This document shows, piece after piece, positions 20,063 to 31,325 of a stretch of 64,000 bases of DNA. The DNA comes from Diaporthe sp. PMI_573 (lineage: Eukaryota > Ascomycota > Sordariomycetes > Diaporthales > Diaporthaceae): contig JAJTUP010000014.1 of NCBI GenBank assembly GCA_021399435.1, forward strand, positions 310,001 to 374,000. The letters are read 5' to 3'. The notes under the pieces were generated by a model. It did no database searches. It was not told where the DNA came from and saw only the letters and a program-made list of their open reading frames with translations. Position numbers and translations under genes: made by a program. Numbering within the stretch: the stretch's first letter is position 1; every line of letters begins with the position of its first letter.

Positions 20063-21464
20063 CTATGGAGTCTGGGCATCGAATCCCTCTTTCAATTTTG
20101 CAGGAGTCACCTCGCCCAACTCTATACCCTGCGACCTCCGCCCCGACTCTACATTCCCAAGCTCCGCAAAGCCCGGGTCAAGCGCCTCCTCGCTGGCCGT
20201 CGTCTGCACCGTCATGGTCAACGGATAGGGATCTGTCGCCGTCGACCGCTTCCACTTCCGCAGCCGCCTTTCTCGCGGTGTCTCGGGCTCGCCGCCCTCC
20301 CTGTTAGGCCAGAAGCGCTGCGTGATGGTCCGCGGGGCGTTTGCCGCGGCCCCGGGGCTGATCTTGGCGTCCCGCGACCCCTTTTGTAGCACGAGGCGGA
20401 CGAACCAGGTGCTCACTATGGGTGCGCAGCCGGCCACGATGCCGATGACCTGCTCTGCCAGGGCGAGGACGACTACAATCATGTAGATTACGGTTGTGTC
20501 TTTTCCGTTGGCCATGGGGATCTGGTAAGCAAGGCGGGCGATGCTGGAAAGAGGCGCGAGTGTACTACGATGTGGTAATGTCAGTGTCACGTTCATACGA
20601 CGAGCGCGCCGAGGTCGATAGTCTTCGACGAAGAAGTAGAGCTTGACCTACCCAAAGGCAAATAGCGCCCACACGGCTAGCTTCCGCCTGCGGCTCATAT
20701 TTAATCGCCAGAGCGACGCCATGGGAATCACCAGCACCAAGATATCGCTAATGATATTGATAATCGACGCCGAAATCAACACCATGTACTGGTCCACGCA
20801 GCTGCTGCCATACGGCCTGTTTTGCGGCACGCACTGCAGCGCGATGGCCAGGATCAGGCCGAGCGTGTAGAGGAAGTTGAGCCACACGACGACCTGGATG
20901 ATCCACCAGAGCGCGCTCCGACTGACGCCCTTGGGAAAGAAGAGCCGGACGTAGAGCAGCAGGATGGAGAGCTTGGCGAAGAACATGCTCGTGCGGGCGA
21001 CCATCTGGAGGTCCTGGAAGATCTCGACGTATCGCTTGTATTCGGCGAGGGGCGTGTCTTGGTGGTGCACTGCCGTGGCTGCACTTAGCACTCGGGTATT
21101 ATTCACGAGACGAGGCCAAGGAGATTCTACACTCACTTCCGCCGCCGTGTTGCATCATCAACATGAACAGCGTGCATAGCACGATCGTGCCTATCCAGGC
21201 CACAACCATCGACCCTATCGTAGCACAAGCATTTGTCAGACAAGGTGGTCGCGACTACGTCGGAAGCTGGGACTCATTGGGCTTGAACTTACAGTCATCC
21301 CACCAGAATTGCTGGTAAACAGTGAATCTGGTGTAGAGCCGGGTCCCAGTGAAGAGTGTCGACAGGGCAATGAACAGAGCACTGACTCCTATGACCGTTT
21401 CACTGCTGATGGATGCCCGGGCCCTCGCCTCGTCGGTGATGGTACTGGGAAAGTCTTCGGCCAT
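20063..21464 (-). CDS. fungal rhodopsin-domain (PTH11/SAT4-type) seven-helix membrane protein
   Basis: Exons 21464-21293, 21214-21137, 21078-20652 and 20564-20063 keep frame and give 392 aa. Hallmarks of the fungal rhodopsin domain are RLYTRFTVYQQFWWDDW in helix 2, VARTSMFFAKLSILLLYVRLF, the Cys-bearing loop (LQCVPQNRPYGSSC) and SIARLAYQIP after an intron. About seven hydrophobic helices end near residue 280, followed by a basic, Pro/Arg-rich cytosolic tail of about 110 aa. Such proteins are orphan GPCR-like membrane proteins expanded in plant- and insect-associated fungi. No CFEM domain is present. The substrate or ligand is unknown. Confidence 0.85.
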
Positions 21465-22893
21465 GATTCAAACATAGTCGGGCCTCATGGCGCCCTGAGG
21501 CCCAAAAATCGAACGACGATATGCGGACTTGGCTTGAAGAGATAGATGATGGTCTTGAGATCTCACCGATCAGAATCTGGCCCACTGTATAGGGAAACTA
21601 ATCCACAATAGGCGCCGACCTCGTCCCCCGCAGCACATTGTCGGGGATTGTGTGCGGCTGGGAACACCTGCTGCTGACCGGTGTTGGATATCGGTAATGA
21701 TAACCCACACTTGCCTGCAGTCGCCGAGCCAGTCAGGCTCCACATCCCGACTGCCCTCTCAAATCAACGCCCCCCGCCCCCAACTCGGCATGCAGTGCAG
21801 GTATTTGTTCCGATACTATGCAGATCCTCTGCTTCTTCTACAGATTTAATCCAAGGGCTACAGTGCAGGCAGTGAGAATTGGGCCATTCGCAGAGATTCC
21901 CCTAAGCAGGAATTACGCCCGGTATGAAGGACCACAGTAATTGTGAATCCACAGTTCTACCGAAGTACCGCAGAGGATGCCCGACAATGCAACGTTGGTG
22001 TTGGTGGCTGCATGTGAGCTGTCAGCTCACATGGATTGGGCTCTCCCACCCTCAGGACCACGCCCACCCCTCAACCTCGGCTCTATTCAGCTTCTGCCTG
22101 TTGCCATTCGAGAGTCCTTCCTTTTACTGTCCACTGTCGACGGAAATCTTCAAGTGTGGTATGGTGCCTCACCGGTCACGATGCTGTGTAACTCTACCTC
22201 CGTACTCACTACCTACTGTGTAGGTATCTACGGCCCGATCTTTCCCTAAGTATATGCAATCTGATGGAGCATGCACTCTCACCACCCCGGCCCTCTTGAG
22301 GGAACTAGCCAACGGGACGGAACGTTCCCCTAGCGAATCCTATTATGCAATGTTTCCGCATGTCTGTGCGGCAGTGGATAGTCTGGTAGTTTGGTTAACC
22401 ATCGCAAAATTGTAAGGGTCGCTCCTTCACTTGATAGGGAATAGAACAAGAAATATTTTCGCCGTGGGGCGTCTGTTGCCAACAGTCTGTTGGTTCGAGA
22501 TGCATTCAGAGATCAAGAAATCTTGATCATCCACCATATGACCCTGGCCTTGCGGAATCCTTCCGGTCTACAATATGCATGTAAGCCCTTCCTTTTAAAT
22601 GCATCATCACATTGCGCTTTCTGATCACCCGTGGTTTCCCTTTACGATCGGCACTTGACTTCCCGCTCCCTACTCGTCCACACAGTAAGCCCATCTAAGC
22701 TGCATCTTACCGAGCCACTCTGTCGGTTGAGCACCTCTCCCTCTCCTCATCTCTCGTCATCCTACGTGTCTACCGCGTCTACCAATCTGCTGCCTCACCT
22801 GCATTTCAGCTAGAGCTTACCGTCATTCCTCCACTGCTACAGTATCATCCACCACCAGTACAACACTGCGCCCCCCAAAAGTTTCACAAAAAC
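21465..22893. other. intergenic, nothing recognised
   Basis: A 1.4 kb divergent spacer. Open frames are short and low in protein-like character. The last 250 bases before the next start codon are CT-rich, as in many fungal 5' leaders. Confidence 0.45.
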
Positions 22894-23716
22894 ATGGGAC
22901 CTCTCTCCACCACGACGACCTTACTGGCCGCCGGTGCGCTGCTGTTGCACCCGGCTGCGGTCCTCGCACTGCACCTGAATATTACGGCCCTGGGAGCGGC
23001 CAATAACGCGTCGACGCTCGAGTGCTGGGAGATCGACACGCCCTTCGCCATCTCGACCCAGCAGGGCACCGCCGGCAGCGCGCAGCTCCAGCTGGGGAAC
23101 ACGAGCACCATCTCGTACAGCGTGCTACCAGCGCAGTTCGACGCTGGGTTGCACAACGCGCCCGCTAATCAGTAAGTCTCATTTTCCAACTTTACGTCTC
23201 CTTGTAGATAGATACCCTATTATATGTGCGGTAGATTGAAGGAATTTGTCCTGCATAATTGCCAGTGGGTTGGCTCCAGCTGTTCGGGTATCTGCAGCGA
23301 ACCTGGGATAATTAAGGGCTGTGTAATATACACATTAAGATTGCCAAAGGGGCGCACGGGGCTTGCAAGCCTGTTCTGACTTCATTTATTCTCCAACATT
23401 ATGCAGGCTGAGATGCTGATCACTCCCTCCCAGATGGGTCATCTTCCTCTCGGGGCTAGCCTACATCTCTCTGCCTGAGGACGAGACAACCAGCGCGTAC
23501 GTGTCTGGCGGGCAGTTCGGCCTCATCTTCGCAGCAGACACCGCAGATGTTAGCGCAAAGGGTCACGCCACATCGTACCCGGGTACCACCGAGACAATTG
23601 CCATTCAGATCCCCACCGAGGACGGCGAGATACCGGCCCACTCGATCTTGCATCCTGGGCCTTGCACTGCGATTGATACCCTGGGCTTGATCATGTTGGG
23701 GGCTGGAAGCGGCTGA
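22894..23716 (+). CDS. small secreted protein of unknown function
   Basis: Exons 22894-23171 and 23434-23716 are joined across a 262-nt intron (GTAAGT...CCCAG; CA|A makes Gln) and give 186 aa. The N-terminus is a signal peptide with an Ala/Leu core (LLAAGALLLHPAAVLA). The mature part is acidic to neutral, with several Asn-x-Ser/Thr sequons. The second exon reads WVIFLSGLAYISLPED, GGQFGLIFAADTAD and ends HPGPCTAIDTLGLI. The compact GG..GL.FAADT and PGT-ET-IQIPT pattern suggests a beta-sandwich or cupin-like fold shared by many secreted fungal proteins, but I cannot assign a function. Only two Cys remain after signal removal. Confidence 0.7.
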
Positions 23717-24478
23717 TTGGGCTTTGGTCAGGACAAGTAGGAACCGGTCTTGACTAGATCCTACATGCCCTGCAGTACAAATGATTCGGGGAGAGACGTG
23801 GATAGTAATTGTAATTCAATTCGAAAGTGTCAGCCAAAGGGACTTTCAGGCGAGATCCCCAGTATCACCGCCGATAGACCTGTGCTTGACTTGTCCACCA
23901 TCTCTTGACTACAACTTCTTCATTCGTCTATCAGAGGCTCTAATTCTACCATTGGTCAAGTTTCTCTTGTGTCTGCTATAAGAACAAGGGCACTAGAAGG
24001 AAAAGGTTCTGATCAGGCTGCAGTCTTCATACATGTTTCAGCTGGTAATGACAATCAGACTGGAAGACATGCGCAGCGAGCACAGATAGCCAAGTTCGAA
24101 AACGCCTGATTGTATAACATTTGGCCAGAGACGCTTATTCAGGCATCATAGCTCAAAGATGTAGGTTAAAGCCGGCTGAGCGGTATGACCCCAGGTAGAG
24201 AGGAATCAGCGAAGGCGCCAGCTATTTTCAGTGAGCGAAGGGGCGTAGTGCAGTGGTGTGGGACCACAGAGAGGGGCAGGGTGCTGTAGAACATCAACAG
24301 GCTCCAACAAGGCTCTGGTCTCGCGAGAATATATAGGCAAGAACGATACGGCCAGGTTCCTCGAACGAGAGACTACTTGCGGAAAGGTTAATCTTGATTA
24401 TCCCTGGATAACCTGACCTGATTGTTTCCATGTTCTTGACAACACTGATCACTCATTCAGGATTCCTCAAGGCTCAAA
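23717..24478. other. intergenic, nothing recognised
   Basis: A 760-base spacer with no supported gene. The GC content drops towards the following AT-rich receptor gene. Confidence 0.45.
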
Positions 24479-26008
24479 ATGTCAAATCCACTACTCAACG
24501 ATGGCATTTGGTTCCCTAGTAACTCACTAGTGCCTGAGAAGGCGTTCAAGGTTGGTAATTATTTTGACAGTGGCTTTCCTGAGACAACGTGGAGTCTCTT
24601 CTAAGGCTTCGCTCTTTGCTAACCCGTTGTGCCTTACAAGTAGACCTCTATTTGGATTTGCACCAGTTTCTGCATTTTGTTCGCTGTTATTCGTTTCTAC
24701 ATCAGATTGTTATCCTTCAGACGGCTCTTCGTTGAAGACTATTTGATGATCTTCTCTCTGATGGCCTTGATTGCTGTTTCCGCGTTTCTCCAGCATTTCT
24801 TGGGGGATATATATATATACACAGCACTTACCTCAGCGAACGGTGTTATGATCCCTGGTTCGGACTTTCTAGATAGGCTCATCTCGACGTTACATACAAA
24901 TGGCATCGCCCTCATTGTGTTCACTATGGGCATCTGGGCCATCAAGCTCAACTTCTTATCATTCTTTCGCGGATTCGGGCGTCAGATTAAGAGTTACATG
25001 ATCCTCTGGTGGCTTTCCTCCATTTTGGTCGTTGCTTGTGGAGTTGCACAGCTTGGTGTCATTCCTTACAGCTGCCTGTTCGGCAGTTTCGACTCAATAA
25101 TGATGGAATGCGCGACAAGGTCTGGTTCGAGCTACATCTACAGAGTCTATCAAGCGTTGGTCGCCTTCGATATAGTCTCAGATGCAATAAGTAAGTCCTC
25201 GACAGTTCAATGGGCACGCATAACTCACTAACACGGACGGAACGTGAAGTTATCTGTTTTCCGGTGTTTATTGTCTGGAGAACCAAGATCAATTTGAAGC
25301 AGAAGGCTCTTCTTACCGGGGTATTTCTTCTCGTGGGCATCACAATAACTGTGACTATCCTTCGTGGCTGTACTTTTACCGGCGTGGGCAAGAGTCCAGA
25401 GAGACGTGACAATGGAACAATCGACATAGAGTGGATGTTATGCAGCTTTTTCATCGAATACACTGTTTGTGAGTTATTTTCCTTACTTATTGACCACTTC
25501 TCCATATTTTTAAATTTAAGATTTCTGCATGAATTCTAACTGTATAACTCCAGCCTTCATCATTGCTTGCATCATATCTTTCCGGTCCTTGTGGGTCAAC
25601 AAGGAAAGCAAAATGAGGAATAGGCATGAAGGAAATGCCAGGAACCACTATAATTTGCGTGGCCATGGAGACCATTCATTGGTTAGAGGGGGACAACAAA
25701 CCGGATGGAGAAGGTTCCATGACACCTTGATGCAGACCCTGTGGGAGCTTGAGGGCGCAGACATGGAGTGGGATAGATCTTACCTTATCAAGCATGAACC
25801 GCCCTCGAGAAGACTGATGGTCGACTTTTCACAGTGGAATGGCACCTTTGTTAATGGCTCAAGAATCCACGCAGCAGCATCCGTGCTGCACTCTGAGGAA
25901 GATTCGCACGCCAGAGCTTCATCCCCTGTCTGGGTTCCAAGCTTGAACTCGGAGACTCAATCAGTCACATTACCCGCGAATACGCTCCTCCGGCGGTCAA
26001 ATGTATGA
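24479..26008 (+). CDS. PTH11-like seven-helix membrane protein, copy 1
   Basis: Exons 24479-24550, 24644-25190, 25250-25468 and 25554-26008 keep frame and give 430 aa. Helix 1 starts right after intron 1 (SIWICTSFCILFAVIR), followed by the RRLFVEDYLMIF motif, the counterpart of WWDDW in other fungal rhodopsin proteins. A helix with IKLNFLSFFRGFGR and a Cys-bearing loop (YSCLFGSFDS) follow. IICFPVFIVWR and ILRGCTFTGVG are shared with the gene at 56133-57537. The cytosolic tail is about 150 aa and Ser/Arg-rich. The last exon carries ISFRSLWVNKESK. The gene is AT-richer than its neighbours. It is probably a plasma-membrane sensor; ligand unknown. Confidence 0.8.
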
Positions 26009-26618
26009 CTTGATCTGAAGTGCGGTGTTGATGTTTAAGCAATAGGCTACTGCCGGATCTGACAGACCAGCAAATCACTGATGCAATATTCTGAGACTCA
26101 TACCTCTACAAATTGAATTCCATTATTGTCTTCATAAATTTGAATCATTAGACGGGCATGTCCAGACCAGCACCAATTCCCACGGGAACATATGGGCTCA
26201 CAATTGAGTATAGCGCAGAAGCTATCAACGTGTCTAATGCCATACTCAAGTGCTAGCATCGGACATGATCAGCGCATGCTGGATGAGTGCTGTCATTGCG
26301 TCGTCTCGTGCAACAAGAATTTGTGGATGACTTGGACGATCAGCGACGCCTTGTGTCTCCCAGTGTATGATGAGATGTGGTTTTATGCTCGCTCTACGAA
26401 CAACTACATTGAACTTTCAAGTTCTGACGGGCTCAACCCCAACTCATCGCCTCCAACGATCCAATTTTGAGGAATTAAATGATAAAGGAGTCCGAATCCG
26501 GCTCACAAGCAGCTAGCCTCATTCACGCCGGCCCCGATCAGACCTTCACCATCTTTTCGACCTCCTTCATCTTTTACCCTTGGCGTCCAAAAATATGCAA
26601 ACCAGCGTGTACCGTGGC
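26009..26618. other. intergenic, nothing recognised
   Basis: A 610-base AT-rich convergent spacer with no supported gene. Confidence 0.45.
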
Positions 26619-27492
26619 TTACTGGCCCTTGCTTTCTTCAGTCAACGCAAGGAGTTCTTTGAATTCTCCTTGGGGAACGCCCAGAAGCCCGTTGATCCAG
26701 CCATCTTGGTCGCTGTTGACATGCATCTACCGTTGCGTTAACATTTGCGCTCCCTCGTTTTGACTCAAGGTCGCTCAGATATGACAGTGGAATATTTATT
26801 ATCCACACTTACTTGGCAGTCGATTTTGCTGTAATAAGGAACGAGCAGTTTCCAATTTTCATCATACTCTTTTAGTCGCCTTTCAAAGCGCTGCTCGTCG
26901 TCTGAGGCGGTACGCTGGCGTTTGAGAAATCTTGCACGAGCGATATGAGGTTCGCAGCCGAGTCCAATCAGAGCCGTTGGTGCCTTGATCTTGGGACACG
27001 CACGCATCGTGCGTTAGCGTCGTATTTCTCCAAAGTCCAAGGCGCCGGGGACCAGGAGAGACCTACCTGTTCCTCAAAAGCAAGAGCAGTCTTGATGTCT
27101 CGTGGAAACCCATCAATGAGCCAACCAGTGCCAGACGATGGATCCTCAGAGAGCAGTTTTGCCTTGATCAGCGGGATGATGGTCTCGGGCGGAAGCAGCC
27201 TGCTCTCCTGGACGTATTTCGCAATCTCCTCCGGCGGGAGGCAGCCAGACCCGGAGTCTTCGGAGCCAGACTTGGATAACAGAGCTTCCACCGCATCGGT
27301 GCTGAAAAGCTCCCGGAGGTAGTCACCGACAGACAGGTGTCTGAAACGGCCGGGGAACTTTTCACATATGCGTGTACAGAGAGTGCCCTTTCCGCTCCCC
27401 GGTGGGCCGACGACAAAGATGATGGGTCCGGCCGGGGGCTCCGTTACTGTCGAAGCACTGGAGGTGTTGGGAGTAGGCTCTTTGGCGTCCAT
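26619..27492 (-). CDS. atypical nucleoside monophosphate kinase (adenylate/UMP-CMP kinase-like)
   Basis: Exons 27492-27067, 26989-26813 and 26726-26619 give 236 aa. An ATG at 27564 would add 24 residues of leader-like sequence. Visible motifs are the P-loop VVGPPGSGKGT, the NMP-binding HLSVGDYLRE and GWLIDGFPRD. Exon 2 replaces the usual beta-strand ending in an Asp-Cys-Pro with ALIGLGCEPHIARARFLKR, and the expected Arg-rich LID is short (RTASDDEQRF). The last exon (MHVNSDQDGWINGL) was chosen because the nearer AG acceptor leads to nonsense. The family transfers phosphate from ATP to AMP or UMP/CMP. Normal catalysis is uncertain with the altered core, and it may be a specialised or regulatory relative. 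Confidence 0.75.
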
Positions 27493-28016
27493 GATAGATC
27501 CTTGAATGGGGATGTGCTGTTGGGCAGTGCCGTGGCACGAAGAAATGACTGATTCAGGTGACAAAGGCTGTAGAAGATCTCAGTGGTTCGAATGGGCCCA
27601 GCTCTGAATTCGGATGGGTTGTTATGTCACATGTAGAAATTTGGGTACCTTCTGAGAGAGATCTTATGGACTTATATTCAAGTAATGTTTGACCTCGCAC
27701 GTGTGTTTGCCACCATTTGCGAGATTGTAAGACCGTATGTAGCATACCGATGCATGCGCGTGAGTAATTACGTTTTTGGCGTTTGATATCCAAATGAGCA
27801 GATCTGGAACACTTCGCGAGACCATTGTGTGTCATATCAAGCTCGCATGACTCCGGTACATAACAAAATGTCTTTGCTATCTTTTCGTATATAACACCAT
27901 ATGAATTCCCAAAAGAAAACAATTCAGAGCAACAATCCTTGATGACGAACAATTTCACACCAGACCTCCCTGTCATACCATGTTCAAGGTTTCTCCATTC
28001 ACTGATCGGGCCCACT
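27493..28016. other. intergenic, nothing recognised
   Basis: About 520 bases between the kinase start codon and the dioxygenase stop codon. It serves as kinase promoter and dioxygenase 3' end; no gene or repeat is visible. Confidence 0.5.
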
Positions 28017-29051
28017 TTAGAAGTCGGCGACAGAGACCTCAACACCACCCGAGGAGTAGTACTCCGCAGCGGGGGAGATAGTGGAGGTGCTCAGGCTGGT
28101 GTTGACACCGAGGACGATCCAGGCCAGGAAGCCGTCCTGGATGCTGTCGCCGAGCTGGACGTAGTTGAAGAAGGGGTCGGTGGTGCCGTTAGTCTCGGTC
28201 TCAGAGGCGATGACGCGGTCGTCGGCGTTGGCGGTGTTGGACTGGGTATTGGTGTTGTAGGGGTAGAGCAGCTCGACCGCGTCGCGGACGGACTGGTCCC
28301 AGAAGGTCTGGCCGATGTGCGAGGCGGTCAGGTCGTACACGGTGCCGTTATCGCGAGCTGTGGCGTTCTCGTGGAGGATGGTGTGGATGTGAACCGCGCG
28401 GCCGGCGTAGTGGCCTGGGAAGAGGGTGTCGAAAGAGGCGACGCCCTCCTCGTCGGTGGGCTGGAGGCCGCGGAGGAAGGTCTTGTCGAGCACCGAGGTG
28501 TCCTCCGTGTTGCCGTTGCCGGTGTTGGTTGTTCCGGAGTAGACGCCGGTGGAGTTGCAGCTGAAGATCTCGAAGTAAGAGCCGACGATGGGCTCGCAAG
28601 TCTCCACGTCGATGATCTGGAAGTCGTAGTGGACGGGGACGCCCTCCTGATCGTCGACGAGGTCCTGGCGGACATACTCACCGGCGACGTAGTAAGGGCC
28701 ACTCTCTCCCTCAGAGGTCAGAATGCACGAGGTGTAAGACGCAAAGACATCTGCCTCAGCGGTGTTGAGGGTGAAGCCGGTGTCCGTGGCGTTGTGGTCG
28801 GTGGCAAGGACAGTGGCCAGATCACGGGCCTTGATGTTGCGCTTCTTGACCAATTCATCCCTCTTGTTGGCACGACGCTCGATGGAGCGGTCCTCGAGCC
28901 CACGGGTCTTGAGCTTGGCAGCGCAGTGGTCGAGGTTGCGCGCGGTGTGCTGGAGCATGGCCCGGCGCACAGCAATTTCCTGGTCAAGGTTCCCGTGGGC
29001 GGAGACGACTCCAGCAGCTACAGCACCGGCGATGATAGCAGAGTAACGCAT
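28017..29051 (-). CDS. secreted intradiol ring-cleavage dioxygenase
   Basis: An intronless gene of 344 aa. It has a signal peptide (MRYSAIIAGAVAAGVVSA), then a charged prodomain with dibasic sites (RRANKRDELVKKR) that may be cleaved. The dioxygenase core starts with GESGPYYVAGEYVRQDL, contributing an iron-ligand Tyr, and the HYAGRAVHIHTILHENA block supplies the two iron-ligand histidines. The family uses non-heme Fe3+ to open catechols between the two hydroxyls; this extracellular subfamily is known from wood- and plant-associated fungi. The frame on the opposite strand is open for 399 codons, a composition effect. A P450 and a flavin monooxygenase of aromatic-hydroxylase type lie next along the chromosome. 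Confidence 0.9.
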   Translation of the reverse strand: MRYSAIIAGAVAAGVVSAHGNLDQEIAVRRAMLQHTARNLDHCAAKLKTRGLEDRSIERRANKRDELVKKRNIKARDLATVLATDHNATDTGFTLNTAEADVFASYTSCILTSEGESGPYYVAGEYVRQDLVDDQEGVPVHYDFQIIDVETCEPIVGSYFEIFSCNSTGVYSGTTNTGNGNTEDTSVLDKTFLRGLQPTDEEGVASFDTLFPGHYAGRAVHIHTILHENATARDNGTVYDLTASHIGQTFWDQSVRDAVELLYPYNTNTQSNTANADDRVIASETETNGTTDPFFNYVQLGDSIQDGFLAWIVLGVNTSLSTSTISPAAEYYSSGGVEVSVADF

Positions 29052-31325
29052 TTTGGCAGTGATTTTCAGTGCAAAAGACTTGTAAGAATTGAAGAAGCGA
29101 ATGAAAAGTTGTCAAGTGAGAGACTGAAGGAGTTGTGACTGGATCGATGATGATGAATGGTTTTCAACGAGGAATATCATGTTGAGAATCTGCTCTCTTT
29201 ATGTTCACGTTTACATCACTAGATAGAATTCAACTTGCAAATGTCTTCGCTCTCCTGAGTCCTCAGCCACAGTGTTTCTATTCGCATACAGCCGTGATCG
29301 TCATAGCCAACATGGGTGTATTGGTCGAGAGCGTGAGGGTTTCTCACTTCACCATCCCACATACCGATGAGAAGGTCCATAGGGCACCACCCGCAGGGTC
29401 GATAGCCAGTAAGAGCGAAGGTATTTTTTGCAAATGTCACCTACACGCACAAGTCTGACGCGTCAGGCTGTGAACTTGAATCCACCAGTTCGACATTGCA
29501 TTTATTGTGACGAGGAACGACCGCATGCACCGAACTCCATGCCAATCAAAACAGATGAATTACTCACGACATGGGAAAAGGGATGTGGGCAGAGTCCCAA
29601 GGATACGCGTAAACAAGCAACGGCATGTGGGAGTGCCAAGAGTGCCACCCGTGCCACCACATTAAAACCGGAGCCGAAGCCGCATGGGTAGGGGTGCTGT
29701 AAAGTACGCGTACAGGCTGCCACTATACGGAGAGCGATAAGCGACATGTTCTCGTAAATCAACGGTGTCGCAAAAGGCAGGTGCTCGCAGTTGAAGGGTA
29801 TATTTGTCGTACTGCATACTCTTTTCGGGTTCAGTCCTGAACTCGTTCAAGCAGGACTCTTTGTTGGTCACGAAATAGCATCAGGCATTTGGTCTAGGAT
29901 GTTCAAATGTTGTCAATGGACAATATGGATCCGAGGCCTTTTCCACGGGGGCAGAAGATTCATCGCATGCCAAGTCATCCCATATGGCAGTGTTCCTCGA
30001 AACGTTGGGTCTGTTGGCGGAGCCTCCGACAGGCTTAGACCTGGGGTCTACCACAATAACCCTCGGCTAATAGGCTGGCTGGCTGGTGGTCCTTCACACC
30101 TCACCTTGGTCCCTCCCACACAACCCGGCGATGGGGCTCTGAGGGAGGCATCACCAAAATACGCCCACAGCCCCACATGCTTCCCAGTCACGAGTACGCG
30201 TACAGCCGAGGAATAGGGCTCGGTATCCTGCACCACCCCGACCTCAGAATGATCTAGGCCCCTGCCCCTTGCCTGTCAGGACGTATTGGGTTACTCACAG
30301 CCTCGGCGGCTGGATCCTGTCCTCCTGGGACGAGTCGTTTGGTCGGATGGCTGTGTCATGATGCTCATGGGCAACAATGGTCCACTTGTGTTCGGGAATT
30401 CACCGCCTGCTCAGGAATCGCGGTAGGACTTGAGAATACCATTAGCAACAAAAGAGAGACATCACTTGCAAATAGCCAGATGCAAGCGTCCCCCGAGGCA
30501 TCGTTCAGATTTCCTCTTTGATATCTCAAGGTCTTACATACGTCTTACGAGTCACGATGGCTTGAACCCAGCCCTGTCTTGGGATATCAACCACCGTTCG
30601 ATCAGTAATCGCAACCTGTCCGGAACTCTCCGCGGAGCGTTTTGCTGTCCACCATGCGCAGAATTTTTGGAATTTCTGAGCATAGTGCAATCTCGACGCT
30701 TCTTGTGATGATAAATTCTCAGGACGTAATGCGTTACACCGTATCCGAGCATAAGATGGCATGAAGCCAGAAGGCGCTCGCCAAACCTACTGGGAACGTT
30801 GCGGCCGTGACTGTGACCTAAGCTTCGCAATGTGGAGGACTTTTTGCATTTCTCTTGCCTGGACGAAGGGCAAAGGGCACAGTAATACCAGCCGTCATTG
30901 CTGACGCGGTGGAGATGAGCCACGCATGGCTGATCGACTGTGTCCAGGCCGATTCAGCTGGCTCCAGGCTCGAGGTGTACTTTTAACCCCCAACAGAAGG
31001 GCGGATCCCAGCAAAGTAAAAGGAGATCCCACATCCCGCGTACCCGCAAGGTGTGGGCACAACGTTCTGTTTTCTTTCCAGAAAGGTCCAGGGCGGACAC
31101 GTCTTTCCCTATCTTTTGTTTGTTGAAATCACAGCTATCGACACTGTCGATGCATCAACAGTCTTGAAAGGAGTGTATCACCTTTGTCTTAGAAACTTGC
31201 AGAGACTGCTAACGAGGAAGCATTGACTACTAGCATGTCAGAATAGCCACAACGAAACGAAAGACTCGCGCTAGATTTCACGTCCTGAGTGTCCACCACT
31301 CTTCCCTTCAAACTCGCTGGAGATA
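29052..31325. other. long intergenic stretch
   Basis: A 2.3 kb region without a convincing gene. Short open pieces exist (29428-29691 plus strand; 30552-30923 minus strand with a Cys-x2-Cys near its start), but I could not join them to anything longer. The end near 31000-31150 is CT-rich. Confidence 0.4.

Noticed and set aside
26720..26760. A nearer intron acceptor (CAACAG) for the last exon of the nucleotide kinase
   Set aside because: It leads to a Arg/Pro-rich short tail. The acceptor GGTAG a few bases upstream keeps a protein-like frame (MHVNSDQDGW) to a stop.
27939..29138. A 399-codon plus-strand open frame opposite the intradiol dioxygenase
   Set aside because: It is the complement of a GC-rich coding strand. 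Its translation is repetitive Val/Gly/Asp without domains, while the minus strand has a signal peptide and catalytic residues.
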